DNA of 64,000 nucleotides from Bactericera cockerelli (taxonomy: Eukaryota; Arthropoda; Insecta; Hemiptera; Triozidae): NCBI GenBank assembly GCA_024516035.1, contig CM044959.1, positions 31,110,189-31,174,188 on the forward strand, written 5' to 3'. The translations under genes were made by a program, and so were the position numbers. The notes below the pieces were generated by a model. The model saw only the letters and a list, made by a program, of their open reading frames with translations. It ran no database searches and was not told the origin of the DNA. Numbering within the stretch: position 1 is the stretch's first letter; each line of letters begins with the position of its first letter. Shown one piece after another: positions 1-8,959 of this stretch.

Positions 1-136
1 AAATTGCGATGTTGTTTTGTTAACTTTTTACATTTTGAATGTTAACATTTCTGAAAGCATTTTGAACGTTTTTTTTTGTGTCGTCCACATGGTCATTTCA
101 TAAGTTTCATATTGATCATTTATCATTTTGTAGAAG

Positions 137-402
137 TCACCGTGGCAGAGTGAGTTAGCGCGCTAGGCATTGCACGCACGGTGACCTGGGTTCGATTCCC
201 AGCGGGGCAGGATTTTTTCTGCTCTGTTCTTGGGTGTTCGGGGTCCACTCATACCTCGTGAGGAAAAATGAGTAGCTGCTTTAATGTGAGCAGCGACCAG
301 TGGCGGAATTATAGGCAAAAATAGGATATTGGGATATTAATGATATGGAAAAGTCCTATAATTCTGCGCTACCCACTACAATTGTGATATAATAACACAA
401 AG
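137..402 (+). mobile_element. tRNA-derived SINE (family T), near full length
   Basis: The first ~75 bases look like a tRNA gene: an A-box-like stretch TGGCAGAGTGAGTTAGCGCG near 146 and a B box GGTTCGATTCCC near 189-200. A body of about 190 bp follows. The same head and body recur at 43604-43916 (+) and in reverse at 963-1082 and 29351-29545, so this is a dispersed SINE, not a tRNA gene; it lacks a proper cloverleaf 3' half and CCA-proximal stem. Confidence 0.85.
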
Positions 403-431
403 AAACACATTTATATTATATTTATCATTTT

Positions 432-600
432 GTGTGACTTGGGTTCAATTCTCACTAGGGCAAGATATAATTAATTACCTTATGAGTAAGAATGCTGTTT
501 CAATGTGATTATCAGGGATGGAATTATGGTCAAAATAAGATATTGGGACAGATGGTGATCTCGGTTTTATTCCCAGCAGGGCAGAAAATTTTCTGCCCTA
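432..600 (+). repeat. Degenerate SINE-T fragments
   Basis: Two decayed pieces resembling the B-box part of the neighbouring SINE: GACTTGGGTTCAATTCTCAC near 436 and GATCTCGGTTTTATTCCCAG near 548 followed by CAGGGCAG. They look like old tandemly inserted copies. Only similarity by eye supports this. Confidence 0.45.
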
Positions 601-706
601 TGTCCACTGTATTTCCACCACGTTTTCATTAATGTTGTGTACTAGAATTATAATTATAGTTCTCATACCTAGCTGTTTAAGAATTCTAAATATTATCAAA
701 CACCTC

Positions 707-835
707 GGGCGGAATTAATAGACGTTTTTGTAATACCTCTGTGGCGCTAAGTCACGGATTGCGTACTGTGTAAGATAGGGAAAACCGACACTTACCAACG
801 ACTTAAGTTATTCATGTTGTCTATTAATTCCGCCC
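707..835. mobile_element. Small MITE with 17-bp perfect terminal inverted repeats
   Basis: GGGCGGAATTAATAGAC at 707-723 is the exact reverse complement of 819-835, giving a 129-bp element. No clear target duplication is visible. A relative sharing the interior (CTCTGTGGCG, GGGAAAACC) lies at 44764-44850. The class is not determinable from this. Confidence 0.8.
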
Positions 836-962
836 TAAATCTTGTAGGAACTGAGATTCGGACAAATTCAGAATGTTCCCGAATGAGCTTTTATCTTCCT
901 GGGATTAAATCGTTTTCTGGAAATATCATATAGACTTAGAAATTCAAATTGTGGTGAATGAA

Positions 963-1082
963 GCACAAGCAGAAAAAGCACAGGTGAAGCACAGAGCAGA
1001 AAATTCCTGCCCCGCTGGGGATCGAACCAAGGTCACCATGCGTGCAATGCCTAGCGCTAAATCATTGGGCAACGGTGACTAC
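963..1082 (-). mobile_element. tRNA-derived SINE (family T), truncated
   Basis: Reverse complement of the tRNA-like head seen at 137: reading the minus strand there is GTCACCGTTGCCCAATGATT, then TGGTTCGATCCCCAGCGGGG. It is truncated in the body. Its head end lies 6 bp from a U2 snRNA-like fragment. Confidence 0.8.
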
Positions 1083-1088
1083 TCACAA

Positions 1089-1115
1089 ATCGCTTCTCGG
1101 CCTTTTGGTTAAGAT
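1089..1115 (+). ncRNA. U2 snRNA 5'-end fragment (pseudogene)
   Basis: 27 bases beginning ATCGCTTCTCGGCCTTTTGG match the conserved 5' end of spliceosomal U2 snRNA with one mismatch (GGTTAAG for GGCTAAG). After 1115 the match stops: the branch-point-recognition region (GTAGTA) and the rest of U2 are absent, so this is not a functional gene. It abuts a SINE head, suggesting joint retrotransposition or template switching. Confidence 0.75.
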
Positions 1116-1879
1116 GTAATATCACAAAAATAAGTATTAATTAATTAATTTTAATAGCAATCGCGTGATAATGGCCAGTTTGAAAAAATTTCAAGTATTT
1201 TTTTAGGAATAATTCAAATTTATTTCAGTCTTTATTACAAAACTTTTATAAACTTAGCACATCAGGATAAGATGACAGGTTTATGAAGAACAAGGACAAG
1301 GATAATTAAATAATGGGCAAAAGAATAAAGATGTCATGAAGATAAACAAGTATTTGAATTTTGAAAAAGATAAACATTTTATCTTTGTTTACGATTTAAA
1401 AATTCCAAAGAAGAAATTCTATAGTATTTTCAATATTTTTTTCTCTTTGGGAAGCCAATCGGTCCTCGAATCACTGATTCGTGAATCAAGGTTACTTCCT
1501 CAAATTGAGTGCTCCGAATCACCTGCGAATCAGAGATTGGAGATGATAAAACCCGATTCGTCGAGCCAATCCGGAGTTCGAGCGAATCCGGGGTGAATCT
1601 TGGATGATAAAATCGGCTATAAGGCGATCTCTGAAGCTAGAGTGCACTGCACTTGTTTTGCACGTACTTACATAAAATATGAAAAATAGAACATGTAAAT
1701 TTGTTTGGGATATCGTGCGCCTGAATAATTAATTTAATTATGTTTTTTCGGAATTGTAGGTAGTCAAAGCATGTGGTTGTGGTCCTGGGGTTCAAAAATA
1801 TTGTGCTTATTGTTACATTTCGATTGCTCAAAGCAAATGACTGTGACAAGTATTTACATAGACTTATTTTTTATTAAAG

Positions 1880-1980
1880 TTTAACGTCGTTTTTCAACTG
1901 CTTGGTCAAACACGACGGGGTTTTACCCTCCATTCGCAGGAAACTTACAAACCTGCTACCCACATTTATCTCACCCAGCC
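1880..1980 (-). mobile_element. 5S-type SINE body, truncated
   Basis: Reverse complement of the shared SINE body: TAACGTCG near 1881, ACGACGGGGTTTTACCCTCC near 1911, then CCTGCTACCCAC and CTCACCCAGCC. The 5S-like head is missing because the copy stops where a 20-bp minisatellite begins. Confidence 0.75.
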
Positions 1981-2085
1981 TAGCTTGTGCTACTTAAGTC
2001 TATCTTGTGCTACTTAAGTCTAGCTTGTGCTACCTAAGTCTAGCTTTGCTACCTAAGTCTATCTTGTGCTACCTAAGTCTAGCTT
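1981..2085 (+). repeat. 20-bp minisatellite, about 5 units
   Basis: Tandem units TAGCTTGTGCTACTTAAGTC and TATCTTGTGCTACTTAAGTC alternate; one unit is a base shorter. The array begins at the broken end of the SINE above and seems to have grown from its CCTAGCTTG terminus. Confidence 0.85.
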
Positions 2086-2103
2086 CATTTTTAGCTACCT
2101 GTT

Positions 2104-2200
2104 ACCGTTGAGCCACCCACCAGTGGCGGAATTCGAATTCTTTTTGGGGAATAAGGAAAAGTCGTGTGATGTTTACACCGGATTTTCTTCATTTTATAAT
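2104..2200 (+). repeat. Fragment of repeat family K (3' end)
   Basis: Contains GTTGAGCCACCCACCAGTGG, then AATAAGGAAAAGTCGTGTGA and TGTTTACACCGGATTTT. This matches the ends of the larger copies at 28632-29350 and 55661-56300. Confidence 0.6.
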
Positions 2201-2310
2201 CCATCCGTCTCCCGCGCTCCACCTTGTACTTACTCGCACATTGCATAACTAATACTTTAACAAATATGTCAGGCGTTATGTAAGGCTCTGGTTTTCATAG
2301 CTAGAAATCT

Positions 2311-2537
2311 AAGATGGCGCGTTTGAATGCACTGGTTCTCGTAGGATCACCGAAGTTAAGCAACGTCCAGTGAGGTGAAGGCTTGTGATACTGGCATTCC
2401 ACCCCGACCCAGGCTGGGTCAGGTTAAAGTGGGTAGCAGGTTTGTGGGTTTCCTACGAATGGAGGGTAACAAACCTCCGTTGTGATATGACCATCCAGTT
2501 AAAAGCGACGTTAAATCCAAATTAAAAAAAAAAAAAA
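2311..2537 (+). mobile_element. 5S rRNA-derived SINE (SINE3-like), full length
   Basis: The head reads GCACTGGTTCTCGTAGGATC followed by ACCGAAGTTAAGCAACGTCC, closely resembling the middle of animal 5S rRNA (GGTTCTCGTCCGATCACCGAAATTAAGCAGCGTC type). The body follows (CCAGGCTGGGTCAGGTTAAA, GTGGGTAGCAGGTTTGTGGG, GGAGGGTAACAAACC), then AGCGACGTTAAATCC and a poly(A) of ~14. Known SINE3 elements use the 5S internal promoter in the same way. This is the clearest plus-strand copy here. Confidence 0.85.
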
Positions 2538-4204
2538 CAAACCAATATTTAACTAATACATTGGATACATTTCAGACCTATATAGTATTTAAGGAGACAA
2601 GTCGAAATTCCCCTAGAAAATAACAAACCCAGACAGCACGGAAGTTGACTTCCAGTCTGGATTTAAGGTGGAAATATCCAGGTGTATAAAGTCAACTGGA
2701 CCTCCAACTGTCCCGACAGCTGGATTTTTCCATCATGGATTAAATCAGTTGACCAGCCACCTGGATATTTCCAACAAAAATCCATCTAGACTCAGTCACC
2801 TGGGCAGTCAGCTGGAAATATAACGACTCTCTCCAGCTAGGACATAACTAGAATTTAGTCAGTTGACCAGTCAGCTGGAAATGCTCCACATTTTTCCAGT
2901 TCAGTTAAAACGCGTTCTCGGATAGATTCGGGTTTCACACGAACTTTACCGAGAGTGTTCTTGTTGAATTCGCCATCTTTAATCTTTGAATAATTTTTTA
3001 GAGAAATTTCGTTTTTGTGATTCTCGATTATTGTGAGTTGTTTTAATTCTTTTTATAATTGGTACCTATTTCAATTAGTTTTTGAACATTTTTATAACTA
3101 CTGCAAGTGTTAATTCTAACTGAACTTCAAATTTGATTTCGAGAAAGTGTTAATTCTTACTGAACTCCATATTTGATTTTGAGATGTCACAGAAGGAGTT
3201 CTTTGGTTTGTCTAAAATTCTAAATCGTGAATCGTGACAGAAGAAAAGGAAAGGACAACAAAAGTTAAAAATGGATAACATTCTTCATTGGACAATACTC
3301 CATGCACTTGGACAATAATGAACTTTCTGCACTCTACTGTTCCTGGACACTGGACAGTCAAACTAGCACAGGGGTTCAACACCATCAATTCACTTGGAAT
3401 TGTACCTTAAAAAAGGTCCTGGGTCAAGCAAGGAAACAGCTGAATTATCTGATGTATGGTGCTAGATAATGAAAATTTTCATTCTGTGGATTTTATTTAG
3501 ATATGCAATACATAATATTTTATTATAAAATGAATTTTTCACTCGTACGTGCTTCTGCCACACTAAAAAGATGATGTAGTGTATACTTTTTTACATGCTT
3601 CCTGATTATTTGACTCAAAATTAATTAGCCAATCTTCTGTGCACTGTCTCTAATAATAATATTAACTATTCAGCTTTCTAAACCACCTTATTACTATGAA
3701 GCCCCTCAAATTTTGTGGTCATTTTATATCTATTAAAAAAAAGTGTTCCACACTATTGTGTTTTATAATTTCACTAGTCTTAACAATTAAGTCAATTTTG
3801 TTTTAATTTAAGTATAACAATGCTTTTTTGGTAATAATTCTCAAAGCAAACAACCCAGCAATTCTAATTAGCCACAGAAGTATGTAAATTGTCATGAAGG
3901 ATTACAAATACATAATAACATTCACTAATCCATGTTCCACCACGTTAGACATTGCTTAACTTTGGCTATTTCATAAAAACTGGTGTATTCAATGCCTCAT
4001 CATCATTTTCTGCTGGCTATTAGTTTATTTCTTTGTTCTTTTTGGTTTCACTGAAGAAATATATTTTCATTTACATAGTATTATTATTTTATTGTGATTA
4101 TGTACATGGTATGAGCATATTTTATAATTGGATATCATTATTTTATTTCTATACTAGCTAAAACCTGGCATTTTGTCACCATTAAGGTTTTTTCTCATGG
4201 CCGG

Positions 4205-4411
4205 TGTCCTAATGAAAATAATAATAACATTTTTAATTGGAAGGTAACCACCAGGTCAGGTTATGCTCAAAGCATTGTCTACCACCTAACCCTCAGAGTC
4301 TTATTATTATGTGGTCACAACCATAATGAGGAAAAAATTGAAACAACGGAACCCTACGCTAAGTGGATTATCTGACTAGCACGTTAACCACTTGATTACC
4401 AGTGCACTTGA
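4205..4411 (-). mobile_element. tRNA-type SINE (family C) inside element A
   Basis: Reading the minus strand: TGCACTGGTAATCAAGTGGT near the 5' end, a box-B-like GGGTTCCGTTGTTTCAATTT, then CCTCATTATGGTTGTGACCA and a body ending in the TGGTTACCTTCCAATTAAAA region. Equivalent copies lie at 9873-10085 in element B and independently at 33288-33540. Confidence 0.6.
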
Positions 4412-4984
4412 AAATTGTATTACATATTTTAATTTTGATAATTTTCTAGTATGTTGAAGGTGGCTTAGGGGGGGTGAACTCTCAGTGAAAGTACCGTTTC
4501 GTATTGTAACCCCAAGAGGACATAGTCAGCCAGACATGCACAACTTTGAGTATTATATATAGAGATTATACCTACTTAGGAAGTACTTGTGATACATTGG
4601 TACAAGGTCTTGTGACATGGTGGAAATTTAATAGTGCATTTTACACTTTTGTGACAATTTTTTTATTAATAATAAACACTCTTATTGTAAAATATAATCA
4701 TGTTAAAGAGTCTTATTTGAATTGTGTTGTTTAAAACAGATTAGTTATTTTCTTTTTCTTTCCAAATTTCTATATAAAAAAATTATACCCAAATTTGTGT
4801 GTGTGTATGTGTTAAAAAAACCTATTTAAAATTTATTACTTTATTTTTATACAAAAAAAATATTCTTCATGAGATTTGAATGTATGGCCTCTAAATTAAA
4901 TAACTGAAATTGAATTTATGCCTAATATACATTTGTTTCTAGATTTTTATTACTATTATTATTATTATTATTTGCAAAAAAAAT

Positions 4985-5035
4985 GCATATAATGGGATTC
5001 GAACCCACGACCTCAAAACCAAGAGCGTAGCATTT
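4985..5035 (-). repeat. tRNA-like segment within element A
   Basis: On the minus strand CTACGCTCTTGGTTTTGAGG is followed by TCGTGGGTTCGAATCCCA, an anticodon-arm and B-box-like arrangement. It is conserved in copies B (9255-9304) and C (50035-50086). It is part of the mobile element and has no matching tRNA 5' half, so it is not called as a tRNA gene. Confidence 0.55.
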
Positions 5036-5484
5036 GATTATTATGTAGTATAATGTACAGTATAGGTAAATAGGTATGTCAACATTGTGGTAGTGAGTTA
5101 CTACCCATCCACTAGAGAGCGCTACAAGTAGCTGGAAATAAGTGGAACAAATCCAGTTGACTTTGGGCAACTGACTTCCAGTTAAAAGTTGGGTTACTTT
5201 CCAGTTCATTTCCAGTTGATTTCCAGGTGGAGGTCAGGTGGAAGGTGGAAATCTCCAGCTGATTTCCAGGTGGGCAAGTAGACTTTTTCCACCTAACAGT
5301 ATGGTATACATCCAGTTGACTGTGCTGTCTGGGAAGAGTCTTTTTTATGATGATATTCAAAGAGAGTTACGCAGCTATGATTTTTGGAATGTAAACAATC
5401 TAGATAATAGATCCATGTATCTGATCCCACCCAATATTTCGATTTTTCCTCCATTATTTGTGTATGTCACCACTCTGCGGTAAA

Positions 5485-5570
5485 GGTAATAGAAAATGCT
5501 TTGAGCATTAACCTCGCCTATAATAGTTACCTTTCAGTATAAAGAGTATACTTTATTATTACTGCTGTAA
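5485..5570 (+). repeat. SINE family C body fragment
   Basis: AAAATGCTTTGAGCATTAAC followed by CTCGCCTATAATAGTTACCT matches the body of the family C SINEs at 9873 and 33288. The rest of 5334-5984 shows nothing recognisable. Confidence 0.45.
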
Positions 5571-5979
5571 AAAGTCTTGCAAGTCCGATTTCGGTAGCTT
5601 TACTAAAGTCTAATCTTATATTATAAAATGATTCGTTTTAATAATATATACCTATTTTTTGAAAGCATCCAAGTATTCTTCCATCACTATATTATTCCGA
5701 AACGAATGAATTAAATTTACTTTTATGTTATCTTAAATACCTACGTACAACACAAGTGAAAGAGCGATGCAAACAAATAAAAATCTAATTTCAACAAGAC
5801 GATTGTGAGTCGAAATTTGCGATCCATCTGTATTTATCAGTGGTTAATATTTCCTAGATGACTGAAAAATTCTTCTCACATAATTTAAACGAAAAACTAA
5901 TTTTGCTAAATACCTAGAATTATTTTAAATTTGCTTATCCCATATTTTTTCTATATAAAAAAAAATATGATTGTTTTAC

Positions 5980-6205
5980 AGCCTTTTTTTTATTTCTTAT
6001 CTCTGATGGGTGAGAAGTGACACAATACTCGTATGTGCTTCCCAGGTGCTGGATTAACATGAGCGCATCACCGGAATGTATCCTTCCTTTACAAACAACT
6101 GTAACTAAATTTTTAATACAAATTTTTAGTCGGCTCTGGGGTTCGAACCCGGGACGTTCCGCATGGCAAGCGACTATCTAACCAATGAGCTAATTGCTAA
6201 ATCCC
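5980..6205 (-). mobile_element. tRNA-Gly(GCC)-derived SINE
   Basis: Read on the minus strand the head is TTAGCTCATTGGTTAGATAG, TCGCTTGCCATGCGGAACG, CCCGGGTTCGAACCCC, which fits a tRNA-Gly with anticodon GCC in the loop TTGCCAT, plus both Pol III boxes. The body runs to GAAATAAAAAAAAGG at about 5980, its A-rich tail. A sister copy is at 8545-8829. Confidence 0.8.
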
Positions 6206-6785
6206 GCCTACGACGACTGAGCATCACAACCGCGACGTCCAATACGTCCATGTGGCGAGTTCCCTCGTAAATCAAATAGGACTCATGTGTGAGAAAAAAA
6301 TTAACTTCAAGCCAAAATTTTGCTCATTTCAAATATTAACTATGCGTCGGGAGAAGCAATCACGTGAACGTGGGGGTTATTTTCGTATGGTGCGGGGCAG
6401 CCGTGTATAGTAGGTCACCTTTGTCAGGGTCAAAATATTGGTGGAAACGAGAAGTAAGACATTCGTATTCAACTCAAGCAGTACCTACCTACTCAGAGAG
6501 TTGAAACAATTACATCATTCTAACAAGAGATCAATTTGAACTTTGGCAATCGCTCTAACCAGAGAAAGTCAATAAAATTTACTATAGTATACCTAGCATT
6601 ACCGTAGGTAGGCTGCTAAAAGATGATACAGAATACTCAGGAGTACCCACATAGGTCATGAACTTTTAAGATTCACAGAGGGAAGGACTTTGAAGAGCCC
6701 TGGTCATAATGTGTCACAACTATCGAGAACAGACAGGAGAGGAGAATTCCAACCAATGTGGCATAAATATTTCGTGTGGAACTTG

Positions 6786-6880
6786 CGACCAAGACGAGAA
6801 TCGAACTCGTGCCCAGAGGTTTAGGTAGGAAGAGCTAGCATTCTCGTATCCAGATATAAAACCATGGTCCTGACAGCTTT
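6786..6880 (-). repeat. Possible tRNA-like SINE head
   Basis: The minus strand contains GAGTTCGATTCTCGTCTTGG, a good B box with flanking pairing, about 60 bases downstream of ATACGAGAATGCTAGCTC. No second copy of this head was seen in the window, so it could be a lone tRNA-derived fragment. The surrounding 6206-7620 otherwise shows nothing recognisable. Confidence 0.35.
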
Positions 6881-7620
6881 TCAGTAGTCACGTCTTGGTA
6901 TTTAACTCACCCCGTCAGTTGGGTAAGTTGAGTTGTTGGTTTTAGTTCTCATATACAATAAGGTTCATTGCAAAATAGGCAATCCCAGTAAAGTCTCAGT
7001 TACATTGTGTAGGTAGGCACATAAAAATAAATTAGTTATGATCAATGAACTATAGTTGAGTTGTGCGTTTTAGTTGTTATTAATCTCAAGAGTTTTAGGA
7101 GGTGTACGAGTATAGTGACCTCCATTTGACTCTGATAATAGTAAGCAGGTATGTACCTAAGTATATATATTACTGTAGTAGGTATACATACATAGATAAT
7201 AGACATACCTAGTCAACAGTTATCTTATGTAGTATGGACCTAAATCTACGTGTAGGTCTCGAATCATCATTCATATTCTTCTCTCCTCTCTTGATGTCTA
7301 TCAGTATGAATAAAAGATCTCTTTTACCATTTCCAGTTATAACGGGTTCGACATGACTATGTTTTCATTGCCAGGGCTCCTAATCAGCTGAATACGATTG
7401 CTCCTAGAGGCTAACATATGGTTCAGGCAGATGTTTTACAAGTGGGTGCCTAGCTGGGGTATTACTTATCTGTTCGCAATAACTGAAGATTTTAATGCGA
7501 GACAATGACCCACAGTACGACTAGACTGTCAAGCATCACATTTCATGTAGGCACTTATTTTGTATGTACCTACTAAGTATGGAAATACTTTGCAGGTGAT
7601 TACGGCGCTTATAGTGGGAT

Positions 7621-7795
7621 GGCCCTCGTTCCATGCAGAAAGCACTCTCACTCTCATAAAACACAAATTTCAACCGTCACACAACGCATTGTGATTGGTT
7701 ATTTCGTTCAAATTAACCAATCAGAGTGCGTTGTGTGACCGTTGAAAGGGATATTTGCATTGGGTATTATGAGAGTTCTTTCTGGAACGAGGACC
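7621..7795. mobile_element. Fold-back MITE, ~175 bp
   Basis: Almost the whole element is an imperfect inverted repeat: GGCCCTCGTTCC at the left and GGAACGAGGACC at the right, with internal pairs such as CACACAACGCATTGTGATTG versus AACCAATCAGAGTGCGTTGT. The loop lies near 7705-7715. It contains two inverted CCAAT-type motifs (GATTGGTT / AACCAATC). Target duplication is not evident. Confidence 0.75.
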
Positions 7796-8280
7796 AGTCC
7801 CCAGTAACATCTGATTGCTCGTTGAATACATAAGTTCCCATAGGATAACTCAAGTTAAGCAACGTGAAAATGGAGTGGACATTTGGACAAGGATAGGCGC
7901 TCGATTTGGGTTCAAATCTAACCGCGGAAACCAATTAGTTAAATAGATAATTGAAAACTTGACATACATGTTTCCCATTTCTCTATGCATCCAGTTTTCC
8001 GGGACTTTGGCTTCACTCAGGCTGGAGGCTGTGTAAGATTAACAGGAAGTTTGCATGGAAGGAGGGAACACCTCCGTCGCGTCATAAACAATATTACCAT
8101 GGCAGTAGAAAGCTTAAACAACAAAATAGGGATGATAGCTTTCAAACCTGCCATAGCCAAAAGATCACCAAAAGTCAATGCAAGCTATTAGGTGGATAGA
8201 GATTGTATTTTTCCCAAATTTGTATGTTTAAATACAAAATAATGGGAAAATATTCACGTTTGTATTTTTTAAATTTAGGT

Positions 8281-8475
8281 ATAACGTTTAACAGCACGGT
8301 CATATCACGACGGGGGGGTTACCCTCTATTTGCAGGAAATTCACAATCCTGTTACCCACATTAACCTCACCCAGCCTGGGTTGGGCTGGACTGCCAACAT
8401 CTCGAAGTCTTCACCTCGCTGAACGTTGCTTAACTTGGGTGATCCTACGAAATCCGGTGCATTCAACGCGCCATC
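8281..8475 (-). mobile_element. 5S-type SINE, near complete
   Basis: Minus-strand copy: GCGTTGAATGCACCGGATTT, AAGTTAAGCAACGTTCAGCG, AGGTGAAGACTTCG, CCCAGGCTGGGTGAGGTTAA and GTGGGTAACAGG, ending near the tail ACCGTGCTGTTAAACGTTAT. The 5S-like head is recognisable but has small deletions. Confidence 0.8.
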
Positions 8476-8544
8476 GACACTGGCCAATTTGATCTTTCTT
8501 TTTAATTTAAAGATGACTATTCCACAGCTTTTTTTCTTACCCAT

Positions 8545-8829
8545 GAAACAGCAGCTACTGTAGATGCTTGTGGTAGCTATAGCTACTGTAGATGCTTGTG
8601 GTCTGTGTTGTAGCCTGCAGAAATAACCATCCCGTAATAAGCCTCCACTCTGATTAATGGATGCGAAGTGACACATCACTTCCCATTTAGGTGCTGGGTC
8701 AACACGAGCGAACCGGGAATATCCCTTACAAACAACTGAAACCAAATTTTGAATTATTTTTTTTGTCAGCGCTCAGGTTCGAACCTGTGACCTTCCGCAT
8801 GGCAAGCATCCTACCACTGAGCTAATATT
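8545..8829 (-). mobile_element. tRNA-Gly(GCC)-derived SINE
   Basis: Minus-strand head ATTAGCTCAGTGGTAGGATG, CTTGCCATGCGGAAGG, TCACAGGTTCGAACCTGAGC. This is close to tRNA-Gly-GCC in D arm, anticodon loop and T arm. The body is shared with 5980-6205 (AACAACTG, GTGACAC). It contains a local duplication of TAGCTACTGTAGATGCTTGT. Confidence 0.8.
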
Positions 8830-8959
8830 GATTGCACTCGAAATTACTTCGTAGGGGTCCATTGTCCAGAACTTTTGGTTGATTTTAGGGTCCGAAACAT
8901 TGCCCAGAACATAATATATCGAACCCCATTGAAATTTCAGCATGATGGAGTTGATTATG

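Larger units (their letters stand above)
2628..5333 (-). mobile_element. Element A: 2.7-kb DNA-transposon-like element with CCCAGACAGCAC termini
   Basis: Both ends carry the inverted 12-mer CCCAGACAGCAC (2628-2639 and the complement at 5322-5333). The outer 250-300 bp at each end are packed with short CAGCTGG, CAACTGG and CAGTTGAC motifs in both orientations, typical of subterminal transposase-binding repeats. A second copy in inverted orientation lies at 8960-11895, and a truncated third at 49748-50672. No long transposase ORF is present, so it is probably non-autonomous. A tRNA-type SINE (about 4205-4411) is carried inside at the same place as in copy B, so it was present before the copies separated. 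No target duplication was found. The minus strand is called only relative to copy B. Confidence 0.8.

Noticed and set aside
137..210. Possible genuine tRNA gene
   Set aside because: Same head-plus-body unit occurs at least four times; the cloverleaf is incomplete.
1981..2085. CRISPR-like array
   Set aside because: Contiguous 20-bp units without spacers in a eukaryotic genome; an ordinary minisatellite.
2311..2400. Possible 5S rRNA gene
   Set aside because: Only the central part resembles 5S; it is fused to a SINE body and repeated elsewhere.
4922..5360. ORFs rich in W, T and L over the ends of elements A, B and C
   Set aside because: They read through the CAGCTGG subterminal repeats; conservation reflects the element, not a protein.
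7985..8191. 68-codon ORF starting MHPVFRDFGFTQAGG
   Set aside because: No recognised domain or splice structure; it may be decayed transposon sequence, but nothing supports a gene.
8760..8829. Possible genuine tRNA-Gly gene
   Set aside because: No intact acceptor stem, and the sequence continues into a repeat body shared with another copy; it is a SINE head.
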